A stretch of 7,087 nucleotides of DNA from Deltaproteobacteria bacterium. Lineage in GTDB: Bacteria > Myxococcota_A > Polyangia > Polyangiales > Houyiibacteriaceae. The notes beneath the pieces were generated by a model. That model did no database searches. It had not been told where the DNA came from and saw only the letters and a program-made list of their open reading frames with translations. The position numbers were made by a program, and so were the translations under genes. The DNA lies in NCBI GenBank assembly GCA_027295555.1, contig JAPUKT010000153.1, positions 1 through 7,087 on the forward strand. The letters are read 5' to 3'. Positions 1 through 7,087 of this stretch are shown one piece after another. Each line of letters opens with the position of its first letter. The first letter of the stretch is position 1.

Positions 1-1
1 G

Positions 2-304
2 GCCGCGCGTGCAGGGAAGCCGCGTTTCATCGCCACGCTTCAAAAAAACGGGCATAGCTCGTCGCAGTTGCGCGATGCGTTCTCCTCGCTCGAGAGCGTT
101 CAAAGTGTCGTAGAGCGCGCAGGAGCGTCGGCGAACGAAGTGATCGTCGAGGTCGTTCCCAAAGGCAATCAAGACCTGCGCGCGGACATCTTTCGGGCAG
201 CAGTTGCAGCAGACTTGGTATTGCTCGGACTCGAGCGACACCGAGAAAACCTCGAGGACATTTTCCGACAGCTCACCATCGGCAACGCAGAGGCATCGTC
301 GTGA
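2..304 (+). CDS. ABC transporter ATP-binding protein, C-terminal fragment (GldA/NosF-like)
   Basis: This is the last ~100 codons of an ABC ATPase; the reading frame is open from base 2 and the start codon lies left of the window. The Walker A, signature and Walker B motifs are therefore not visible. What is visible is the small C-terminal domain typical of ABC-2 exporter ATPases: a beta/alpha stretch (IVEVVPKGNQDLRADIF) followed by the near-invariant closing motif, here ENLEDIFRQLT, matching the family pattern 'sLEdvFlqLT'. The family hydrolyses ATP on the cytoplasmic face to drive the partner permease. The TGA stop (302-304) overlaps the GTG start of the permease gene in GTGA, so the two are probably translationally coupled. 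A TTG at 68 could be read as a start, but in-frame coding sequence continues upstream of it, so I treat the gene as truncated by the window edge. Assignment to the Gld/Nos class rests mainly on the three downstream genes. Confidence 0.85.
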   Translation, partial: AARAGKPRFIATLQKNGHSSSQLRDAFSSLESVQSVVERAGASANEVIVEVVPKGNQDLRADIFRAAVAADLVLLGLERHRENLEDIFRQLTIGNAEASS

Positions 305-1011
305 AACACGTTCTGACCATCGGTGGCCGCCAGTTCCGGAGCTACTTCAACGGCCCGGTCGCCTACATCGTCATTTGCATCGTCATGTTGACGCTAGGCT
401 TCTTTTTCTGGAAGACCTTCTTTCTCTTTGGTCGCGCGAGCGCGCGAGAGATGTTTCGATGGCTCGGGTTGATCCTGGTCTTCGCGCTGCCCGCCGTCAC
501 GATGGGGCTCCTGGCAGAAGAAAAGCGCACAGGCACCATCGAGCTTCTCATCACTATGCCAGTAACCGAGGCGCAGGTGATCCTGGGTAAATTCGTCGGG
601 GTCTTGGGGCTCTACGCGGTGCTACTCGCCTTGACGATCTTCTATCCGATCAGCATCTCTACGCTCGGCAATTTGGATTGGGGTCCCGTGATAGGCGGCT
701 ATCTCGGGCTGCTTCTACAAGGCTCGGCGATCCTCGCGATCGGCCTGATGGCCTCGAGTTGGACCAGCAATCAATTAATTGCGCTTTTCGTCGCGCTCAC
801 CTTGAGCGTGTTCTTCTGGGTGCTGGACAAGTTCCTCCCGCTTCTCCCGACGAATCTCACATCCGTGCTCGAGTGGCTATCGTTCGACTACCACTTTCAA
901 AGCATGACACGGGGGGTGATCGACCTGCGCGACGTCCTGTTTTTCCTTTCAATGACGGTTTTCGCTTTGGCATTGGCATTTCGCGCGTTGGAGTCACGTC
1001 GCTGGAGTTGA
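301..1011 (+). CDS. ABC-2 type transporter permease (GldF-like)
   Basis: A 236-residue integral inner-membrane protein, the transmembrane half of the ABC transporter whose ATPase ends just upstream. Six hydrophobic segments are visible, at about residues 20-43, 52-71, 97-120, 130-152, 157-178 and 211-229. The diagnostic block is the cytoplasmic loop after helix 2, AEEKRTGTIELLITMP (72-87), preceded by PAVTMGLL; this 'P.vTM..laEEkr.GTiElLlt.Pv' signature marks the GldF/NosY class of ABC-2 permeases (ABC2_membrane_2 type). The N-terminal R-Q-F-R-S-Y-F-N-G-P-V-A-Y stretch is also typical of that class. The start is GTG at 301, overlapping the upstream stop by 4 bases, with a GAGG (290-293) seven bases ahead. 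Length matches the family (roughly 230-260). The substrate cannot be read from the sequence. I leave the symbol empty because gldF implies a gliding role not shown here. Confidence 0.9.
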   Translation: MKHVLTIGGRQFRSYFNGPVAYIVICIVMLTLGFFFWKTFFLFGRASAREMFRWLGLILVFALPAVTMGLLAEEKRTGTIELLITMPVTEAQVILGKFVGVLGLYAVLLALTIFYPISISTLGNLDWGPVIGGYLGLLLQGSAILAIGLMASSWTSNQLIALFVALTLSVFFWVLDKFLPLLPTNLTSVLEWLSFDYHFQSMTRGVIDLRDVLFFLSMTVFALALAFRALESRRWS

Positions 1012-1014
1012 TGA

Positions 1015-2718
1015 ATGTCGTCTAAGGTCCAAAGACGCGCTGCGAGCGAATCGCTCTTCTTCTTGCTGATCGTCGGCGGCATTCTCATCCTGCTAAATGT
1101 GTTGGCAGCCTACTTCCCGTCGCCACGCATCGACCTCACGGGCAACCGACTGTTCTCGCTCGCCGAGGGGTCCAAGCGGCTCGCGTCGAGTCTCGATGAC
1201 CGTCTCGAGATCACCGCCTATTTCACGGAGAACCTTCCTCCACCCTTCAACGCGACCGAACGTCGCGTTCGCGATCTGTTGGCGGAGTACGTCGCAGCGT
1301 CGAACGGCGACATCGTCGTCAGTTTCGTGAACCCAGACAACGCGGACAAGCAGCAAGCCGCGCGCGCAGATGGCGTCCAGCCAGTGGCGCACCAGAAGAT
1401 CGAGGAGGACCAGGTAGCCGTCGTCGAAGGCTACCGCGGTATCGTCCTCACCTACCTGGACGGCAAGAAGACCATTCCCATCGTCCAAGACACGACCGGG
1501 CTCGAGTACATTCTCACCTCGGCGATCAAGGAGCTCGTCGGGGACCGAAAACCGATCGGAATCGTATCGGGGCACGGGAGCCCGACGCTGGAGCAAGGCC
1601 TGACGAGCCTGAGCTCGGCACTGCGACTCTACGATCTGAGGGCAGTGGATGCGTCTCAAGAGATCGACCCAGGCCTTGCGGCGTTGCTCATCATCGGACC
1701 CAAGGAGCCGTTCACCACGGACGAGCTGCAATACATCGATCAATACGTCATGCGCGGGGGCTCACTCGGCATCTTTGGCGGATCTCTCAACGTCAACATC
1801 GCGGGCTCCGCGCCGACCGCCCAGCCCGTGAGCTCGGAGCTCGGACGACTCATCAGCGTATGGGGTGTGGAGTTGCAATCGGAGATCGTGCTCGATGCCC
1901 AATGCAGCCGCGCTCCGATGCGCGGCCCTCTCGGCCTGCAGGTCCTCGTTCCATACCCGCCGATTCCCATCCTCCAACTGACGGAAGAGCAGCGCGAGCA
2001 TCCGGTCATGTTCCGTCTCGCCTCCCCGATGTTGCCGTTCGTGGCACCGCTGAAGGTCGGCGAGGCCCCGGAAGGGGCAACGCTCACCACGCTTGCGAAT
2101 TCGTCCGACGACTCCTGGGCAATGGATGGACCATCGATCGGGCTCGAGCCGCGTGACCCTCGCGACTGGCGGATGACCACGAACTTGGGTCCCTTTGCAT
2201 TGATGGCGGCGATCGAGGGCAAGCTCCCGTCGGCGTACACCGCGGCCGCGAGTGAAGAGGCTGAAACGCAGATTCAAGCGCCTCCTGTATCGGAGGTCGA
2301 CGTGCGCGTCCTGGTCACTGGCACTAGCACCTTTCTCGAAGACAGTTTCATGCCGCCGTCCCGAGGGGGCGAGGTGCAAATGAACGCGGCCCTCGCACTA
2401 GCCCTCAATGCGATCGATTGGTTGGCAGCGGATTCGGACCTCATCGCGATTCGAGCCAAGACGGTGGAGGAGCCCGCCCTCGACATCCCCAGCTCCGTTC
2501 TTGCGGCCGAAGGCACCGTGCTGGCGGCGGCCGAAGAGGGCGACAAAGCTGGTGTCAAGGAAGCGCTCGAAGAGCGCAAGGCGGCCATCGAGTCTTGGGA
2601 GGCCAAGAAGCTCGGCTACCGATGGCTGAACACGCTTGGGATTCCGTTCCTCGTGGTGCTATTCGGGTTGTTTCGCTGGCGGCAGCGCACGAACAAGAAA
2701 AGGACCCTCAAACTCTAA
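1015..2718 (+). CDS. GldG-like ABC transporter auxiliary protein
   Basis: A 567-residue protein of the GldG / ABC_transp_aux family, the usual partner of GldF-type permeases. It has a short cytoplasmic N-terminus, a first membrane helix at about 14-33, a large periplasmic region, and a second helix at about 536-554 followed by a basic tail (RWRQRTNKKR), so both ends should be cytoplasmic. Family hallmarks are RIDLTGNRLFSLAEGSKRL (38-56), just outside helix 1, and a Rossmann-like region at about 178-262 with VSGHGSP and ALLIIGPKEPFTTDELQYID, then RGGSLGIFGG. That region corresponds to the glutamine-amidotransferase-like 'GIFT' fold which GldG shares with ciliary IFT52; no catalytic Cys is evident there, so a binding rather than enzymatic role is likely. 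An NAIDWLA motif (465-471) near the second anchor is also family-typical. The ATG at 1015 follows a GGAG (1004-1007) by seven bases and begins 3 bases after the permease stop. An out-of-frame ATG at 1011 is ignored. Confidence 0.88.
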   Translation: MSSKVQRRAASESLFFLLIVGGILILLNVLAAYFPSPRIDLTGNRLFSLAEGSKRLASSLDDRLEITAYFTENLPPPFNATERRVRDLLAEYVAASNGDIVVSFVNPDNADKQQAARADGVQPVAHQKIEEDQVAVVEGYRGIVLTYLDGKKTIPIVQDTTGLEYILTSAIKELVGDRKPIGIVSGHGSPTLEQGLTSLSSALRLYDLRAVDASQEIDPGLAALLIIGPKEPFTTDELQYIDQYVMRGGSLGIFGGSLNVNIAGSAPTAQPVSSELGRLISVWGVELQSEIVLDAQCSRAPMRGPLGLQVLVPYPPIPILQLTEEQREHPVMFRLASPMLPFVAPLKVGEAPEGATLTTLANSSDDSWAMDGPSIGLEPRDPRDWRMTTNLGPFALMAAIEGKLPSAYTAAASEEAETQIQAPPVSEVDVRVLVTGTSTFLEDSFMPPSRGGEVQMNAALALALNAIDWLAADSDLIAIRAKTVEEPALDIPSSVLAAEGTVLAAAEEGDKAGVKEALEERKAAIESWEAKKLGYRWLNTLGIPFLVVLFGLFRWRQRTNKKRTLKL

Positions 2719-2736
2719 CCAAGGGGAAAGCTCGAG

Positions 2737-3867
2737 ATGCAATGGCGAAAGAACCGTGTCGCGATCGGAACCGTGGCCTTTCTCGCTCTGCTCGGCGCGA
2801 CGATCTGGGCGGTGAGAACCAGGGATGACGCGCAGACGGACGCTGGGGCCGAGCTTCCGTCCATCGAGGTCGACAAAGACGCTATCACGTCGCTCGAGAT
2901 CACGCGGCCCAACAAAGACGGAACCGAAGTCGTGGTCCTCTCCAAAGTGGACGGCGAGTGGCGTGTCACGGTTCCTCTCGATGCGGACGCCGACCGGAAC
3001 AACATCGAGTCTGCGCTCAATCGGTTAGCCGTGATGAGCCCAAGCGGTGTGGCGGCCACCCGGCCAGAAAACTATGCCCGTCTCGAAGTCGACGACGCGC
3101 AAGCGGTCAAGGTCGTCGTGCGCTCTGGTGACGCGCCGTCGGTCGAGCTTCGGATCGGCAAGTATAGCAACGGGGTCACGATGGTCCGGATCGGCGACCG
3201 CACCGAGGTATTCGCGGTCAAGGGCTCCGTTCGGTATCCCTTCGACCGCAACCTCGAGACGTGGCGCAATCGCCGGATCACGGAAGTCCAGGCCCAAGAC
3301 GTGCAGGAAATCGCATTCGCCAGTGACAATGGGTCCTTCCGCTTCAACCGACAGGATGGCTCCTGGGTCCCAGCTGAGAAGCAGAAGCCGATCAAAGACT
3401 TCGACCCCAAGAAGGTGGAGGGTCTGGTTTCGACCGCGGCACGCCTCACCGCCTCGGGCTTCGCCCCGAGTGAGGTCTCCTCCGCTCGTGCTGGGATGAA
3501 CGAGCCCAAAGCGACGATCACCCTGCGAGTGGCCGCGCCTGCTGGAGAGGCCGCCGACGCAACCGAAGCCCCGGCCGAGCCTCAGGTCATCGTGCTCGAG
3601 ATCGGCGACCAGACCGACAAAGACACCGAGCTCTACCTACGCCGCAGCGACGACCAGACCATCTATGTCGTGTCGCAGTACCTGGCTGATCGGCTTCGAC
3701 CGGATGCAGCGGCGTTCGAAAAGTCCGAAGAGGCGCCGCCTCCAACCCGGCCGATGCCCGCCATGCAGGGAATGCCGCAAGGACAACAGCAGCCCCAACT
3801 CCCTCCGGAAGTCATGAGGCAACTGCAAGAGCAGATCGAACGGCAGCAACAACAGCAGGCCCCCTGA
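2737..3867 (+). CDS. DUF4340 domain protein, membrane-anchored
   Basis: A 376-residue protein with one N-terminal hydrophobic segment (about 9-26, after basic residues WRKNR) and the rest probably periplasmic. It matches the DUF4340 family, commonly the last gene of Gld-type ABC operons; the biochemical role is unknown. Two similar modules are visible. Residues ~50-180 contain ITSLEITR, DGEWRVT, an ADRNNIESALNRLA helix, ELRIGKY and TEVFAV, closing with FDRNLETWRNRRI, the family's 'lrdrri' block. Residues ~189-320 repeat the order with VQEIAFAS, DGSWVP, KVEGLVSTAARLTASGF, VLEIGDQ and TIYVVSQYL. An Ala/Pro/Glu insertion (about 268-283) lies in the second module. The tail (331-376) is Pro/Gln/Met-rich and ends in a run of glutamines, so it is probably disordered or a short coiled segment (VMRQLQEQIERQ). 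The ATG at 2737 has an AAGGGGA (2721-2727) nine bases ahead; the gap after the GldG-like gene is 18 bases, consistent with one operon. Confidence 0.85.
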   Translation: MQWRKNRVAIGTVAFLALLGATIWAVRTRDDAQTDAGAELPSIEVDKDAITSLEITRPNKDGTEVVVLSKVDGEWRVTVPLDADADRNNIESALNRLAVMSPSGVAATRPENYARLEVDDAQAVKVVVRSGDAPSVELRIGKYSNGVTMVRIGDRTEVFAVKGSVRYPFDRNLETWRNRRITEVQAQDVQEIAFASDNGSFRFNRQDGSWVPAEKQKPIKDFDPKKVEGLVSTAARLTASGFAPSEVSSARAGMNEPKATITLRVAAPAGEAADATEAPAEPQVIVLEIGDQTDKDTELYLRRSDDQTIYVVSQYLADRLRPDAAAFEKSEEAPPPTRPMPAMQGMPQGQQQPQLPPEVMRQLQEQIERQQQQQAP

Positions 3868-3939
3868 GTCGCTAGCACCATGCAAACGAACGGGCTACGC
3901 TGTATTTGCGACCGGGGTTAGTGAGGCGACAACTCGGAG
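3868..3939 (+). other. 72-base spacer between the transporter operon and sucA
   Basis: This is the longest gap between genes before the sucA terminator. I see no hairpin with a T-run, so nothing shows that the upstream operon ends here. A GCAAA/TTTGC pair (3882-3886, 3905-3909) is too short to weigh. The best promoter-like pair, TTGCGA (3906) with ACAACT 17 bases later, has a poor -10 and is not called. The GGAG at 3936-3939 directly abuts the sucA ATG and cannot serve as a normal ribosome site; GTGAGG (3921-3926), 13 bases away, is the only other candidate. Confidence 0.5.
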
Positions 3940-6873
<2,934 letters not shown>

Positions 6874-6876
<3 letters not shown>

Positions 6877-6910
6877 TGTGCGGATCTTTTCTCTCGCACA
6901 CTACGTTTTT
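6874..6910 (+). terminator. Rho-independent terminator of sucA, overlapping the stop codon
   Basis: A perfect 9-bp inverted repeat, TAGTGTGCG (6874-6882) and CGCACACTA (6895-6903), with a 12-base loop that could be shortened by one extra G-U pair. After two bases (CG) comes a run of five T (6906-6910). The stem begins with the sucA TAG stop codon itself, so the left arm would be covered by a terminating ribosome. The stem is only moderately GC-rich and the T-run is short, so efficiency is uncertain. There is no T-run on the other side, so it should act only on + strand transcripts. Confidence 0.75.
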
Positions 6911-6924
6911 GGATCGAACACTAG
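6895..6924 (+). repeat. Imperfect short direct repeat giving an alternative terminator arm
   Basis: CGCACACTA (6895-6903) recurs with one change as CGAACACTA (6915-6923). The second copy, read as ACACTAG (6918-6924), is an exact reverse complement of CTAGTGT (6873-6879). The left arm of the sucA terminator could thus pair with either copy, and the two hairpins exclude one another. The preceding GGATC is also present twice (6882-6886 and 6911-6915). This could be a small local duplication or chance in a short region. Confidence 0.45.
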
Positions 6925-6972
6925 TCAGGGATTCTCAGCGCCAGCAACTGCCGGTGTCAGCGACATAGGCAT

Positions 6973-7087
6973 AGGCCGTTCCTTTGGACCTCGTTGGGAG
7001 GAGGTACCTCAAGCCGCTGCGGTGGCGTTGGGGCAAGATGCAACGCAAGTGCCATCCGCCGAATCCTCCGCCATCTCGGCCTGCCCG
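6973..7087 (+). pseudogene. Degraded IS transposase C-terminal remnant (IS91-like), runs off the right edge
   Basis: Frame 1 reads RPFLW near 6973-6987, then RCGG (7015-7026), then SAIRRILRHLGLP (7048-7086), which is open at the window edge. From memory of the family, this order matches the C-terminal region of IS91-like (Y2-type) transposases: 'RpfxWaelLrRvF..DvlxCPrCGGr.rlva...dp.aIrrILrHLGLPt'. The spacing between the blocks is too short, the first Cys-x-x-Cys pair is incomplete, the frame has a stop at 6922-6924 and there is no plausible start, so I read it as a decayed fragment with small deletions and not a working gene. No terminal repeat or target-site duplication can be placed inside the window. 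The alternative is that a short Arg-rich reading frame resembles the family by chance; the 13-residue block at the end makes that less likely. Confidence 0.5.

Noticed and set aside
1093..1743. A 216-codon open frame on the minus strand inside the GldG-like gene
   Set aside because: Arg/Asp/Val-rich shadow of a real gene with no start context or known motif.
301..2718. Calling gldF and gldG outright and inferring gliding motility
   Set aside because: Family membership is clear but the same cassette is common in non-gliding bacteria, and no other gliding genes are in the window.
3906..3934. Promoter for sucA (TTGCGA, 17 bases, ACAACT)
   Set aside because: The -10 matches the consensus at only two of six bases; this is no better than chance.
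6935..7087. A minus-strand frame open from the right edge to a stop at 6935, possibly the end of a convergent gene
   Set aside because: The 50-residue translation (Arg/Gly-rich) has no recognisable motif, while the + strand of the same bases gives a transposase-like block.

Overview
The window is GC-rich (about 60% by eye) bacterial chromosomal DNA with tightly packed genes, all on the + strand. The gene set and the style of the proteins (a Gld-type ABC exporter operon beside a homodimer-type 2-oxoglutarate dehydrogenase E1) suggest a Gram-negative bacterium, most likely a myxobacterium-like 'deltaproteobacterium' (Myxococcota or a relative). That placement is inference from gene content; no marker gene here settles it.

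Layout. Positions 2-3867 hold four consecutive genes that look like one transcription unit: the C-terminal end of an ABC-transporter ATPase (GldA/NosF type, cut by the left edge), its six-helix ABC-2 permease (GldF-like), a GldG-like auxiliary protein anchored at both ends, and a DUF4340 protein with one N-terminal anchor. The junctions are a 4-base overlap, a 3-base gap and an 18-base gap, the first pointing to translational coupling. After a 72-base spacer with no recognisable terminator or convincing promoter comes sucA (3940-6876), a complete E1 subunit of the 2-oxoglutarate dehydrogenase complex, with all the usual thiamine-diphosphate and catalytic blocks. An intrinsic terminator overlaps its stop codon. 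The last ~115 bases look like the decayed C-terminal end of an insertion-sequence transposase (IS91-like), which continues past the right edge.

How the parts work together. The ATPase and permease form the core of an ABC-2 transporter. GldG and DUF4340 proteins are its usual partners and probably act on the outer face of the inner membrane; the substrate is unknown. In Bacteroidota the GldAFG homologues are needed for gliding, but the same cassette is common in non-gliding bacteria, so the name does not prove motility. sucA is a TCA-cycle housekeeping gene and has no evident functional link to the transporter. The E2 gene (sucB) usually found right after sucA is absent: a terminator and mobile-element debris follow instead.

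I see no CRISPR array, tRNA, rRNA, riboswitch, toxin-antitoxin pair or clear defence system. The region is mostly ordinary. The points most worth a second look are the sucA 3' end, with its stop-overlapping terminator and alternative pairing arm, the IS remnant, and the duplicated architecture of the DUF4340 protein.
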